64,000 nucleotides of DNA from JASUTC01 sp035447925 (GCA_035447925.1 DAOTHY010000001.1:62001-126000); one strand, 5' to 3'; counted from the stretch's first letter, positions 1 to 8,837 are shown. The notes: generated by a model from the letters alone, not told the origin. A program made the numbers and translations.

Positions 1-468
1 ATGAGAAGAAGAAGAGCTGAAAAGAGAACAATCGAACCGGATCCGGTTTATAACGATTTGTTGGTTTCTCGTTTGATCAACAAATTGATGTATCACGGTA
101 AAAAGTCCAAATCGCAAAAGATCGTATACGGTGCTTTTGAGATTATCAGGGAAAAAACCGGGAAGGATCCGCTTGAAATGTTTAAACAGGCAATGGACAA
201 CATTAAACCTGAAGTTGAAGTGAAGCCAAGACGCGTGGGAGGATCAACCTATCAAGTCCCAGTTGAAGTTGCGGAACCAAGAAAAACTTCGTTAGGTTTA
301 AGATGGCTTTTGGCTGCCGTAAGGTCAAAAAGAGGCAGACCAATGAAATACAGATTATCTGATGAAATTATGTCAGCCCTAGAAAACAACGGAGCAGCTG
401 TTAAAAAAAGGGACGATACACACAGAATGGCCGAGGCGAACAGGGCATTTGCTCATTTTAAATGGTGA
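1..468 (+). CDS. rpsG: 30S ribosomal protein S7
   Basis: S7 is a primary 16S rRNA-binding protein that nucleates assembly of the 30S head. The 155-residue product has the family's N-terminal MRRRRAEKR and C-terminal NRAFAHF signatures, and the conserved PRRVGGSTYQVP block at about residues 76-87, so it appears complete although the window opens exactly on its ATG. Any ribosome binding site lies outside the window. It is followed after 29 bases by fusA, the usual str-operon order (rpsL would be expected just upstream). S7 is a known translational autoregulator in E. coli; nothing here tests that. Confidence 0.97.
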   Translation: MRRRRAEKRTIEPDPVYNDLLVSRLINKLMYHGKKSKSQKIVYGAFEIIREKTGKDPLEMFKQAMDNIKPEVEVKPRRVGGSTYQVPVEVAEPRKTSLGLRWLLAAVRSKRGRPMKYRLSDEIMSALENNGAAVKKRDDTHRMAEANRAFAHFKW

Positions 469-497
469 TGGATAAATAATAAGATGGAGGAAATATA

Positions 498-2570
498 GTG
501 TCCTATAAAGAAATTCCTCTCGAAAGAGTCAGAAATATTGGGATTATGGCGCATATTGATGCGGGAAAAACAACCACTACAGAAAGAATATTGTTCTATA
601 CCGGTCGTAAACACAAACTGGGTAGTGTTGATGATGGCACAGCTACAATGGACTGGATGGAACAAGAGAAAGAACGTGGGATTACCATTACCTCGGCTGC
701 AACAACCGCTATATGGAAAAATCACAGGATAAACGTTATTGATACACCCGGGCACGTTGACTTTACAGTAGAAGTTGAACGCTCTTTAAGAGTTTTGGAT
801 GGTGCCATTGCCGTGTTTGATGTTTGTGCCGGTGTAGAACCTCAATCAGAAACTGTCTGGAGACAAGCGGATAAATACCATGTGCCCAGGGTTGCTTTTA
901 TGAATAAGATGGACAAGCTTGGGGCTGATTTTGAAATGTCAGTCAAGAGCATGATTAAAAAACTTGGTGCTAACCCACTTCCCATTCAGTTTCCTATTGG
1001 TGCGGAGGAAACCTTCGTGGGGGTAGTTGACCTTGTCCAGATGAAGGCGCATCTTTGGCAAGACAGTGAAGGCCTTTCGTTTGAAACGGTCGAGATTCCG
1101 GAAGAACTTCTTGAAAAAGCTCAGGCAATGCATGAAGATTTAGTTGCAAAAATGTCTTCTTATGACGAGACTATCATGGAGCATTATCTTGAAGGTGAGG
1201 ATGTACCGGTAGATAAACTAAAAAGTGCTATACGAAAAGCTACCGTATCAGGTGAATTTGTACCTGTCCTTTGCGGAACCGCTTTTAAAAACAAGGCAAT
1301 TCAACCGCTAATCGATGCAATCGTAGACTTTCTTCCTTCTCCGCTAGATGTACCACCGATAGAAGTAACAATACAAGGTTCTGATAAAACGTTTCAGTTA
1401 AAGGCTGATCCTTCAGGTCCTTTTGCTGCGCTTGCTTTTAAAGTTGCCTCGGATCCGTTTGTGGGAAGATTAACGTATTTCAGAGTTTATTCAGGTACAC
1501 TCCAAAAGGGAAATTACGTTCAAAACATCAACAAAGATAAGAAGGAACGTTTAAGCCGTTTAATTTACATGCACTCTGACAAGCGTGAAGATGTAGATGA
1601 AGTAACAGCAGGAGAAATTGTTGCAGGGATAGGTTTAAAATTTACGTCTACGGGTGACAGTTTAGCCAATGATGACATGCCTCTATTATTAGAAGAAATG
1701 GTTTTTCCTGAACCGGTTATACAGATTGCAATCGAACCAGAAACAAAAGATGATCAAAATAAATTGGCCAAAGGGTTAATTGCTTTGAAAGAAGAAGACC
1801 CCACTATAAAAGTTCAAGTAGAAGAGGAAACCGGACAAACGCTTCTGAGTGGTATGGGAGAATTGCACCTTGAGATCATTATTGATCGTTTGAGGAGAGA
1901 ATTTGGAGCAAATGTACGAGTGGGGAAACCTCATGTTTCCTATAGGGAAACGATACAACTGCCTGTGGAGACAGAGGGAAAATATATCAGACAAAGTGGT
2001 GGAAGAGGTCAATATGGTCATGTTAAGGTAAAATATGAACCCCTTGAAAGCGGAAAAGGATTTGTTTTTGAAGATGCAACCGTAGGGGGAAGTGTGCCCA
2101 GGGAGTATATCAATCCAATAAGAATTGGAATTGAAGAGGCAATGCAGGATGGTGCAGTTGCGGGTTATCCGGTTGTTGATTTAAAAGCGACTTTGTATGA
2201 TGGTTCATATCATGAAGTGGACAGTTCTGAAATGGCTTTTAAAATTGCCGCTTCCATGTCTTTAAAAGATGCTTTGAAGAAAGGCAAATCCTTTTTATTA
2301 GAACCCATTATGTCAGTTGAAATAACGACTCCGGAAGAGTACATGGGTGATATTATTGGCGACTTGAATACCAGGCGAGGAAGAATCGAGAAATTTGATT
2401 CCAGATCCAACGCCAGAGTTGTTGAAGCGTTTGTTCCACTTTCAGAGCTATTTGGTTACGCAACGATACTCAGATCGTTAAGTCAGGGAAGAGCCACTTA
2501 TACCATACAGTTTTCACACTATGACCCAGTAAACGAGAAGACACTTGAAAAGATTTTACATAAAAAATAA
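498..2570 (+). CDS. fusA: Elongation factor G
   Basis: EF-G is the translational GTPase that drives ribosomal translocation and, with RRF, ribosome recycling. The 690-residue product has normal full length. The G domain shows G1 AHIDAGKTTT (about residues 17-26), the switch region with ERGITITSAA, G3 DTPGH and G4 NKMDKLG. Domain IV contains the conserved SGGRGQYGHV segment. The start is GTG at 498, 8 bases after a GGAGG site. The gene sits 29 bases after rpsG and 42 bases before tuf, within the str part of the ribosomal block. Confidence 0.98.
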   Translation: MSYKEIPLERVRNIGIMAHIDAGKTTTTERILFYTGRKHKLGSVDDGTATMDWMEQEKERGITITSAATTAIWKNHRINVIDTPGHVDFTVEVERSLRVLDGAIAVFDVCAGVEPQSETVWRQADKYHVPRVAFMNKMDKLGADFEMSVKSMIKKLGANPLPIQFPIGAEETFVGVVDLVQMKAHLWQDSEGLSFETVEIPEELLEKAQAMHEDLVAKMSSYDETIMEHYLEGEDVPVDKLKSAIRKATVSGEFVPVLCGTAFKNKAIQPLIDAIVDFLPSPLDVPPIEVTIQGSDKTFQLKADPSGPFAALAFKVASDPFVGRLTYFRVYSGTLQKGNYVQNINKDKKERLSRLIYMHSDKREDVDEVTAGEIVAGIGLKFTSTGDSLANDDMPLLLEEMVFPEPVIQIAIEPETKDDQNKLAKGLIALKEEDPTIKVQVEEETGQTLLSGMGELHLEIIIDRLRREFGANVRVGKPHVSYRETIQLPVETEGKYIRQSGGRGQYGHVKVKYEPLESGKGFVFEDATVGGSVPREYINPIRIGIEEAMQDGAVAGYPVVDLKATLYDGSYHEVDSSEMAFKIAASMSLKDALKKGKSFLLEPIMSVEITTPEEYMGDIIGDLNTRRGRIEKFDSRSNARVVEAFVPLSELFGYATILRSLSQGRATYTIQFSHYDPVNEKTLEKILHKK

Positions 2571-2612
2571 TACTATGAGAGTGATTAACAATAATGAGGA
2601 GGGAAATAACAA

Positions 2613-3809
2613 ATGGCAAAAGAGAAATTTGAACGAACGAAACCGCATTTGAACATTGGTACCATTGGTCATATTGACCATGGTAAGACAACTTTAACAG
2701 CTGCTATAACAAAAGCACTCAGTTTGAAGGGTCTTGCAGATTATGCAGCATTTGATACGATTGATAAGGCCCCTGAAGAAAAGGCAAGAGGTATTACCAT
2801 CAATACCGCACACGTTGAATATCAGACTGATAAAAGACATTATGCCCATATCGACTGTCCCGGTCACGCTGACTACATCAAAAACATGATCACTGGTGCA
2901 GCACAGATGGATGGAGCAATTTTAGTTGTTGCAGCGACCGATGGTCCTATGCCTCAGACAAGGGAGCACGTATTGCTTGCCAGACAGGTTAACGTTCCTG
3001 CAATCGTTGTTTTCTTGAATAAGTGCGACATGGTTGACGATGAAGAATTAATTGATTTGGTCGAGATGGAAGTTAGAGACCTTCTCAGTAAGTATGAATT
3101 CCCTGGAGACGATTTGCCGGTTGTAAGAGGCTCAGCTCTCAAAGCTGGAGAGGAAGATACTCCTGAGGGAGAATGGATGCAGCATATCTATGAGTTAATG
3201 CAAGCATGTGATGACTACTTCCCAGAACCTTTAAGAGAAGTTGACAAACCTTTCCTTATGCCGGTTGAAGACATCTTTACCATTACTGGAAGAGGGACCG
3301 TTGTTACTGGAAGAATCGAAAGAGGAACTGTTCACCCCGGTGATGAAGTTGAAATCGTAGGAATCAGACCCACAACCAAGTCGACAGTAACGGGTGTAGA
3401 AATGTTTAGAAAGCTACTTGATGAAGGGACAGCTGGTGACAATGTTGGATGTCTTCTCAGAGGTATCAAAAAAGAAGAAGTAGAAAGAGGACAAGTCCTT
3501 GCAAAGCCAAAGTCTATCACACCGCACACGCATTTTAAAGCCAATATATACGTTTTGAAGAAGGAAGAAGGCGGAAGACACACGCCATTTACAAAGGGTT
3601 ACAGACCTCAGTTTTACATCAGAACAGCTGACGTCACCGGAGAGATTGCAGATCTGGGTGAAGGTGTTGAAATGATTATGCCTGGTGACAATATCGTTAG
3701 TGAAGTTAAATTAATAAAACCGGTTGCTCTTGAGAATGGTATGAGATTTGCCGTACGTGAGGGTGGAAGAACCGTAGGTGCAGGAGTCGTAGCTGAAATA
3801 ATCGAATAA
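2613..3809 (+). CDS. tuf: Elongation factor Tu
   Basis: EF-Tu delivers aminoacyl-tRNA to the ribosome as a GTP ternary complex. The 398-residue protein opens MAKEKFERTKPHLNIGTIGH and carries the GHIDHGKTTLT P-loop, DCPGH (G3) and NKCDMVD (G4, the common NKCD form), followed by beta-barrel domains 2 and 3. A GAGGAGGG ribosome binding site lies 10 bases ahead of the ATG. It is the last str gene. A 113-base gap with an inverted repeat, a TATAAT and a GC-rich hairpin separates it from rpsJ, so expression of the two groups may be set apart here. Only one tuf copy is visible in the window. Confidence 0.98.
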   Translation: MAKEKFERTKPHLNIGTIGHIDHGKTTLTAAITKALSLKGLADYAAFDTIDKAPEEKARGITINTAHVEYQTDKRHYAHIDCPGHADYIKNMITGAAQMDGAILVVAATDGPMPQTREHVLLARQVNVPAIVVFLNKCDMVDDEELIDLVEMEVRDLLSKYEFPGDDLPVVRGSALKAGEEDTPEGEWMQHIYELMQACDDYFPEPLREVDKPFLMPVEDIFTITGRGTVVTGRIERGTVHPGDEVEIVGIRPTTKSTVTGVEMFRKLLDEGTAGDNVGCLLRGIKKEEVERGQVLAKPKSITPHTHFKANIYVLKKEEGGRHTPFTKGYRPQFYIRTADVTGEIADLGEGVEMIMPGDNIVSEVKLIKPVALENGMRFAVREGGRTVGAGVVAEIIE

Positions 3810-3814
3810 GCAAC

Positions 3815-3843
3815 AGTAACGAATATTTCATTATATCGTTACT
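3815..3843 (+). repeat. Inverted repeat after tuf
   Basis: AGTAACGA at 3815-3822 is perfectly complementary to TCGTTACT at 3836-3843, with a 13-base AT-rich loop that can add three more pairs after a one-base bulge. It begins 5 bases after the tuf stop codon. There is no clean T-run afterwards, so it may be a weak terminator, an mRNA-end stabiliser or an operator. Confidence 0.5.
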
Positions 3844-3852
3844 ATTATTGTG

Positions 3853-3858
3853 TATAAT
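3853..3858 (+). promoter_or_regulatory. Possible internal promoter upstream of rpsJ (-10 TATAAT)
   Basis: A perfect TATAAT lies in the tuf-rpsJ gap. The region 16-18 bases upstream is AT-rich but has no good TTGACA match, and there is no extended TG motif. It would start a transcript at about 3865, inside or just at the GC-rich hairpin. Weak evidence; the AT-rich background makes chance matches common. Confidence 0.3.
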
Positions 3859-3861
3859 GCG

Positions 3862-3883
3862 GGGGAGTGTAAATCCACTCCCC
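3862..3883 (+). terminator. GC-rich hairpin upstream of rpsJ (attenuator or partial terminator)
   Basis: GGGGAGTG at 3862-3869 pairs perfectly with CACTCCCC at 3876-3883, with a 6-base loop. It is followed by TTTATAGCGTAATTTTT, a broken T-rich tail. It stands about 40 bases ahead of the rpsJ start, in the leader of the S10 genes, where other bacteria control ribosomal protein synthesis. No L4- or L10-type leader structure was recognised. Confidence 0.5.
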
Positions 3884-3922
3884 TTTATAGCGTAATTTTT
3901 AAGGATTGGAGGGAAATAATTA

Positions 3923-4231
3923 ATGGCCTCACAGAGGATTCGAATTAGATTAAAGGGTTATGATCATGAATTGCTTGATCAGTCTTCAGGGAAGATAGTT
4001 GAAATCGTTAAAACGACCAATGCACAAGTCTCAGGTCCTATTCCTTTACCAACAGAAAGAACAGTATACTGTGTTCTCAAATCCCCTCACAAGCATAAGG
4101 ATTCCAGAGAACATTTCGAGAAAAGAGTTCATAAAAGGCTCATAGACATTTTGGACCCCAAGCCCAAGACAGTGGAAGCTCTCATGAAAATTGATCTTCC
4201 TTCCGGGGTTGATGTCGAAATTAAGCTCTGA
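3923..4231 (+). CDS. rpsJ: 30S ribosomal protein S10
   Basis: S10 belongs to the 30S head and in many bacteria also binds NusB in antitermination. The 102-residue product begins MASQRIRIRLKGYDHELLD and contains the conserved PLPT segment and the SPHKHKDSREHFE motif at about residues 53-65. It is the first gene of the S10 group. The ATG is 10 bases after a GGAGGG site. It is preceded by the tuf-rpsJ gap with its hairpin, and rplC begins 22 bases after its stop. Confidence 0.97.
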   Translation: MASQRIRIRLKGYDHELLDQSSGKIVEIVKTTNAQVSGPIPLPTERTVYCVLKSPHKHKDSREHFEKRVHKRLIDILDPKPKTVEALMKIDLPSGVDVEIKL

Positions 4232-4253
4232 TACATAAACGGAGGTGTACAGA

Positions 4254-4880
4254 ATGAGCGGTATTATCGGAAAAAAGATTGGAATGACTCAAATTTACAA
4301 AGATGGCATTATGGTTCCTGTGACAGTCGTACAGGCAGGTCCTTGTGTTGTTTGTCAGAAAAAAACTAAAGAAATAGATGGCTACACTGCCATACAGCTT
4401 GGTTTCGAAAAGCAAAAAGAGCAGCGTATGACAAAACCGATGAAAGGTCATTTCAAAAAAGCAGATGTTGCGCCTATGAAACATTTAAGGGAATTCAGAT
4501 GTGAAAACCCTGACGATTATCAATTAGGTCAGGAAATCACAGTTGAGGTTTTCGAAGAAGGAACAAAGATCGATGTTGTTGGCACTTCAAAGGGTAAAGG
4601 GTATTCTGGGGTCATGAAGAGATGGAACTTTTCTGGCGGAGAAAAAACACATGGTTCTAAATTTCACAGGGGACTTGGTAGTACCGGACAGCATTCCTAT
4701 CCGGCTAGAGTATTCCCCGGAAAGAAAATGCCCGGACAGTACGGTAATGAAAGAGTAACAGTTCAAAATTTAGAAATCGTCAGAATTGACAAAGAAAATA
4801 ATTTGATTGCTGTTAAAGGAGCGATTCCAGGTTCAAAGAACAGCATTGTATATTTAAGAAACACAGTAAAATCATATTAA
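4254..4880 (+). CDS. rplC: 50S ribosomal protein L3
   Basis: L3 is an early-assembly 23S rRNA-binding protein near the peptidyl transferase centre. The 208-residue product begins MSGIIGKKIGMTQIY, the family start, and carries the GKGYSGVMKRWNF region and the HRGLGSTG-type segment around residues 120-150. The ATG at 4254 is chosen over an upstream in-frame GTG at 4245 because that GTG is part of the GGAGGTG ribosome binding site. It lies 22 bases after rpsJ and 30 bases before rplD. Confidence 0.97.
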   Translation: MSGIIGKKIGMTQIYKDGIMVPVTVVQAGPCVVCQKKTKEIDGYTAIQLGFEKQKEQRMTKPMKGHFKKADVAPMKHLREFRCENPDDYQLGQEITVEVFEEGTKIDVVGTSKGKGYSGVMKRWNFSGGEKTHGSKFHRGLGSTGQHSYPARVFPGKKMPGQYGNERVTVQNLEIVRIDKENNLIAVKGAIPGSKNSIVYLRNTVKSY

Positions 4881-4910
4881 TCAATCAGCATTATGCTGGA
4901 AGGAGGAAAA

Positions 4911-5591
4911 ATGGCAAATATTAAGGTTCTCGACCTAAATGGACGAAGTACCGGTGAAGTTGATTTGAGAAATGATATCTTCGATATCGAGCCCAATCAC
5001 GACGTCATGTTCAGATATGTCAACATGCAACTCACCAACAGAAGACAGGGAACGGCATCTACTAAGACAAGGGGAGAAGTTAAAGGAACCGGTAAAAAAC
5101 CGTTTCCGCAAAAACATACCGGAAGAGCTCGTCAGGGTAGTTTAAAAGGTCCTCATCAAAGACATGGTGGTGTTGCATTTGGACCAAAACCTAAAGAATG
5201 GAAAATCAAACTTCCAAAAAAGATGAAGAAATTAGCATTAAAATCAGCATTAAGTGCACGTTTTAGAGAGGGCAATCTAATCGTTATCGAAGAATTCAAA
5301 ATGAATGAGATCAAGACAAAAGCATTCAAAAAAGTATTAGAAGCTCTTTCTGTAGATAAGAATAAGACTTTATTGGTTTTACCATTCAAAAATCAAGAGT
5401 ATGAGAACACAAAAAAATCAGGTAAGAACATCAAAGATTCAAAAGTTATCATAGTCGACAATCCAGGTAATCAAGATCAAAAGACAAATATTGATGGTTT
5501 GAATGTTTTTGATATCATAAACAGTCAAAAGATTATTATTACCAAAGACACGGTTAAAAAGATTGAGGAGGTGTTGGGTAATGCCAATTAA
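4911..5591 (+). CDS. rplD: 50S ribosomal protein L4
   Basis: L4 binds 23S rRNA and lines the exit tunnel with an extended loop; in E. coli it also represses the S10 operon. The 226-residue protein has the loop signature with GTKKPFPQKHTGRARQGS-like sequence (about residues 58-77), followed by RHGGVAFGPKP. The ATG at 4911 follows an AAGGAGG site with 5-6 base spacing; the in-frame start 18 bases upstream precedes that site and is rejected. The 3' end overlaps rplW by 11 bases, so the two are probably translationally coupled. Confidence 0.96.
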   Translation: MANIKVLDLNGRSTGEVDLRNDIFDIEPNHDVMFRYVNMQLTNRRQGTASTKTRGEVKGTGKKPFPQKHTGRARQGSLKGPHQRHGGVAFGPKPKEWKIKLPKKMKKLALKSALSARFREGNLIVIEEFKMNEIKTKAFKKVLEALSVDKNKTLLVLPFKNQEYENTKKSGKNIKDSKVIIVDNPGNQDQKTNIDGLNVFDIINSQKIIITKDTVKKIEEVLGNAN

Positions 5592-5880
5592 ACTCCACAC
5601 CAGAGATATCCTTATTCGCCCGATTATAACTGAAAGTACGACAATGAATATGGAAAACAATATTTATACATTCGAAGTACACAGAAGCTCCAATAAACCG
5701 ATGATTAAAAAGGCGATAGAGGAGATATATGAAGTTAAAGTTGAGAAAGTGAATGTTTTGAACTGTAAACCAAAACCCAAACGAAGAGGACAGTTTACAG
5801 GCAAAACAAGAAGTTGGAAAAAGGCAATGGTAAAGCTTCAAGAAGGTTATACCATTCCTGATCTGGAAAACATCTATTAA
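5581..5880 (+). CDS. rplW: 50S ribosomal protein L23
   Basis: L23 sits at the rim of the exit tunnel and docks trigger factor and SRP. The 99-residue product has the family's ILIRPIITEST start and the VNVLNCKPKPKRRG basic segment near residues 61-74. The ATG at 5581 lies inside the last codons of rplD (11-base overlap) and follows GAGGAGGTG. An in-frame TTG at 5563 would precede the ribosome binding site and adds residues the family lacks. Confidence 0.96.
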   Translation: MPIKLHTRDILIRPIITESTTMNMENNIYTFEVHRSSNKPMIKKAIEEIYEVKVEKVNVLNCKPKPKRRGQFTGKTRSWKKAMVKLQEGYTIPDLENIY

Positions 5881-5902
5881 TATATAGAAAGGGGAGCTGA
5901 AA

Positions 5903-6739
5903 ATGGGACTTAAACGATATAAACCAACAACCCCGACTAGAAGATATGCCATTGGACAGGATTATTCAGAAATAACAAAATCAAAACCAGAAAAATCTTT
6001 GTTGGAACCTTTAAAGAAAACCGGAGGTCGAAACAACAGAGGAAGAATTACTGTCAGGCATCATGGTGGCGGTCATAAAAGAATGTATCGTATCGTCGAT
6101 TTCAAGAGAAACAAAGATGGAATTCCTGCTAAGGTCATGTCCATTGAATATGATCCAAATCGTTCAGCAAGAATTGCATTACTGTATTATAGTGATGGAG
6201 AAAAGAGATATATATTAGCACCTAAAAAGTTAAGTGTTGGAGACGAAGTAATGAGTGGACCAAGTGCTGAAATAAAAGCAGGTAACAGTAAAATGCTAAA
6301 GGAAATACCAGTGGGTACTTTGGTTCATGCTATCGAGTATGTTCCTGGAAAAGGAGCTCAAATAGCAAGGTCAGCCGGCATAGCGGCTCAGATTATGGCA
6401 AGAGAAAGTGGTTATGCTTTGCTAAAAATGCCCTCCGGAGAATTACGAAGAGTATTGGAAACCTGCAAGGCTACGGTTGGCGTAGTTGGGAATGAAAATC
6501 ATAACAATGAAGTTTACGGAAAAGCTGGGAAAAAAAGATGGCTCGGTATAAAACCTACAGTAAGAGGTATGGTTATGAATCCTGTCGATCATCCGATGGG
6601 TGGTGGAGAAGGACGATCTAAAGGTGGAAAACATCCACAGAGTCCTTGGGGAACATTAGCTAAGGGTTATAAAACCAGACGTGGAAAGAAAGCATCTGAC
6701 AAGTTCATCGTTAGAAGAAGAAAATCCAAAAAGAGATGA
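5903..6739 (+). CDS. rplB: 50S ribosomal protein L2
   Basis: L2 is required for subunit association and for peptidyl transferase activity. The 278-residue product has the expected length, the NNRGRITVRHHGGGHKR segment at about residues 42-58, and the C-terminal region with NPVDHPMGGGEGRSKGG (about residues 224-240), which includes the functionally important histidine of the family. The ATG follows GGGGAG with 7-base spacing. It lies 22 bases after rplW and 21 bases before the favoured rpsS start. Confidence 0.98.
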   Translation: MGLKRYKPTTPTRRYAIGQDYSEITKSKPEKSLLEPLKKTGGRNNRGRITVRHHGGGHKRMYRIVDFKRNKDGIPAKVMSIEYDPNRSARIALLYYSDGEKRYILAPKKLSVGDEVMSGPSAEIKAGNSKMLKEIPVGTLVHAIEYVPGKGAQIARSAGIAAQIMARESGYALLKMPSGELRRVLETCKATVGVVGNENHNNEVYGKAGKKRWLGIKPTVRGMVMNPVDHPMGGGEGRSKGGKHPQSPWGTLAKGYKTRRGKKASDKFIVRRRKSKKR

Positions 6740-6760
6740 TAATGGAAGGAGGTAATGCCT

Positions 6761-7048
6761 TTGAGTAGATCTTCTAAAAAAGGGCCATTTGTACATGCAA
6801 AACTGCTAAAAAAAGTGAGAATGTTAAATCAGGCCGGAAAAAAGGAAGTTCTGAAAACTTGGAGTCGAGCATCAACGATCATACCAGAAATGGTTGGGCA
6901 TACAATAGCTGTTTATAATGGCTTAAAGCATATACCTGTTTATATCAGCGAAAACATGGTTGGACATAAATTGGGTGAATTCTCTTTTACCCGAAAATTT
7001 GGCGGCCATGCTGACAAAAAAGCGAAAGCCGGACAGGTCGGTAAATAG
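6761..7048 (+). CDS. rpsS: 30S ribosomal protein S19
   Basis: S19 forms the 30S head with S13 and contacts the A-site tRNA region. From the TTG at 6761 the product is 95 residues and begins MSRSSKKGPFVHAKLLKKV, the family start. An ATG six bases upstream (6755) is in frame but sits only one base after the AGGAGGT site at 6747-6753, whereas TTG has 7-base spacing and gives the conserved N-terminus, so TTG is preferred. The C-terminal GHKLGEFSFTRKF signature is intact. It is followed after 19 bases by rplV. Confidence 0.93.
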   Translation: MSRSSKKGPFVHAKLLKKVRMLNQAGKKEVLKTWSRASTIIPEMVGHTIAVYNGLKHIPVYISENMVGHKLGEFSFTRKFGGHADKKAKAGQVGK

Positions 7049-7067
7049 GAAAGGGGAGTTATAGAAA

Positions 7068-7502
7068 ATGGCACACAGCAAAAGATCTGTATTTCATAGA
7101 GAGCGAAAAGAACAGCTGGCGAAAACACCCGTGACCGAGGCTAAAGCGACAGCGAGATATGTTAGAATCTCCCCGAAGAAAGTAAGATCTGTTATTAATG
7201 CAATTCGAGGAGAAAAAGTCGGTAGGGCTATGGACATCTTGGAGTTCTCACCAAAAAAAAGTGCTGCGTTGGTAAAGAAAGTTTTGAATTCTGCAGTGGC
7301 AAATGCTGTTCACAATTTTGAACTGGATGCGGATAATCTGATTGTTACTGAAACTTACGTCAACGAAGGTCCAAGACTAAAGCGAGTATGGCCTAGAGGC
7401 CGTGGCAGAGCTGATATACAATTAAAACGGATGTCTCACATAACAGTAGTTGTAGGAGATATGACCAGGACAGTTGAAAATGACGAAAGAGAAACGAGGT
7501 GA
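7068..7502 (+). CDS. rplV: 50S ribosomal protein L22
   Basis: L22 contacts all domains of 23S rRNA and, with L4, forms the tunnel constriction. The 144-residue product is a little longer than the common 110-120 residues because of an N-terminal extension of about 20 basic residues ahead of EAKATARYVRISPKKVR. The loop and signature KRVWPRGRGRADIQLKRMSH lies around residues 104-123. The ATG follows AGGGGAG with 8-base spacing. It ends 8 bases before rpsC. Confidence 0.96.
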   Translation: MAHSKRSVFHRERKEQLAKTPVTEAKATARYVRISPKKVRSVINAIRGEKVGRAMDILEFSPKKSAALVKKVLNSAVANAVHNFELDADNLIVTETYVNEGPRLKRVWPRGRGRADIQLKRMSHITVVVGDMTRTVENDERETR

Positions 7503-7510
7503 TTTGAACC

Positions 7511-8170
7511 GTGGGTCAAAAGGTACATCCCAGAGGGTTTAGACTAGGAGTTTCGGAAGATTGGCAGGCAAATTGGTTCGGCGGTAAGAACTATTCTGAT
7601 TATCTTATAGAAGATGAAAAAATAAGAACAATGATCAGAAATAAACGGTACAAGATAAAAACGAAAAGAGGTCAGATAATTGATTCAGATGCCGCTGTAG
7701 ATGAAGTCTACATCGAAAGACCGAGTGCAAGCAAGGTCAAGATATCCATACATACAGCCAAACCTGGCATCGTTATCGGAAAGAAAGGTGCTGAGGTTCA
7801 AGTCTTAAGAGAAGAACTTGAGAAACTAACAAGCAAGCAATGTTTCGTAAACATAAAAGAAATCAAAACACCCGAAACAGATGCCCTGTTAGTAGCAGAA
7901 AATGTAGCTGCAATGCTTGAAAAGAGAACATCGCATAAAAGGGCAATGAAAAGGGTTATGAGAAATGCCATGAAAAGTGGAGCCAAAGGAATCAAGGTAA
8001 TGGTATCTGGACGTTTAGGTGGAGCTGAAATCGCCAGAGTAGAGTGGTATCGTGAAGGAAGAATTCCACTTCAAACACTGCGTGCAAAGATTGATTACGG
8101 TTATACCGTAGCCAATACGAAAAGTGGAGTAATAGGTGTAAAGGTTTGGGTGTACACCTCTGATAAGTAA
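7511..8170 (+). CDS. rpsC: 30S ribosomal protein S3
   Basis: S3 is part of the mRNA entry tunnel and its helicase activity. The 219-residue product begins MGQKVHPRGFRLG and has an N-terminal KH domain with the GxxG loop in PGIVIGKKGAEVQ (about residues 79-91), and a C-terminal S3 domain with GRLGGAEIARVEWY. The start is GTG at 7511, with a GAGGTGA site overlapping the end of rplV, which suggests coupling. The 29-base gap after it contains a GAGGAGG site for rplP. Confidence 0.97.
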   Translation: MGQKVHPRGFRLGVSEDWQANWFGGKNYSDYLIEDEKIRTMIRNKRYKIKTKRGQIIDSDAAVDEVYIERPSASKVKISIHTAKPGIVIGKKGAEVQVLREELEKLTSKQCFVNIKEIKTPETDALLVAENVAAMLEKRTSHKRAMKRVMRNAMKSGAKGIKVMVSGRLGGAEIARVEWYREGRIPLQTLRAKIDYGYTVANTKSGVIGVKVWVYTSDK

Positions 8171-8199
8171 ACTTCACCGTTAGAGAGGAGGTAATTTAG

Positions 8200-8622
8200 A
8201 TGTTGATGCCCAAGAGGGTCAAATACAGAAAACAACAAAGAGGAACAATGACCGGAAAAGCAAAAGGTGGTACCAGTGTACATTTTGGTGAGTATGGCTT
8301 AAAAGCGCTTGAAGCTGAATGGATAACCGCAAGACAGATAGAAGCGTGCAGAGTAACGATGGTCAGAACATTAAAGAGAAACGGTAAGCTTTGGATGAGA
8401 ATATTTCCAGATAAGCCCGTAACAAAACAAGCGCAGGATTCACGTATGGGTAAAGGTAAAGGAAATGTTGAGATGTGGGTGAGTGTAGTCAAACCGGGAA
8501 AGATAATGTTTGAAATAGGTGGCGTTCCTGAGGAATTGGCGAAAAAAGCTTTGAAAAAGGCTTCGGATAAACTGCCTATAAGAACAAAGATTGTTCAGAG
8601 GCATGCCGTTGGAGGTGAATAA
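8200..8622 (+). CDS. rplP: 50S ribosomal protein L16
   Basis: L16 organises the 23S rRNA near the A site. The 140-residue protein begins MLMPKRVKYRKQQRG and has the family signature region RMGKGKGNVEMWVSVVKPG around residues 80-100. The ATG at 8200 follows GGAGGTAATTTAG. The stop codon is one base ahead of the rpmC ATG, and the rpmC ribosome binding site lies inside its last codons, so L16 and L29 synthesis are likely coupled. Confidence 0.97.
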   Translation: MLMPKRVKYRKQQRGTMTGKAKGGTSVHFGEYGLKALEAEWITARQIEACRVTMVRTLKRNGKLWMRIFPDKPVTKQAQDSRMGKGKGNVEMWVSVVKPGKIMFEIGGVPEELAKKALKKASDKLPIRTKIVQRHAVGGE

Positions 8623-8623
8623 A

Positions 8624-8824
8624 ATGAAGGCTAGTGAACTGAGACAGTACACCGATGAAGAGCTGAACGAAAAATTGGAAGAAAAAAAGAAAGAGTTGAT
8701 GAACCTTCGTTTTCAATTGGCGTTAAAACAACTTGATAATACGAATCTTATAAAGACATGCAAAAGAGATATTGCGAGATTTATGACAATTCTCACTGAA
8801 CGAGAACTAGGTATCAAAAGATAA
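8624..8824 (+). CDS. rpmC: 50S ribosomal protein L29
   Basis: L29 is a small helical hairpin protein near the exit tunnel. The 66-residue product begins MKASELRQYTDEELNEKL and has the family motif LMNLRFQLALKQLDNT at residues 24-39. The ATG at 8624 is used because GGAGGTGA stands just before it; an in-frame upstream start would lie within rplP and ahead of that site. It is followed after 13 bases by rpsQ. Confidence 0.95.
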   Translation: MKASELRQYTDEELNEKLEEKKKELMNLRFQLALKQLDNTNLIKTCKRDIARFMTILTERELGIKR

Positions 8825-8837
8825 GGGAGGGTAGACG

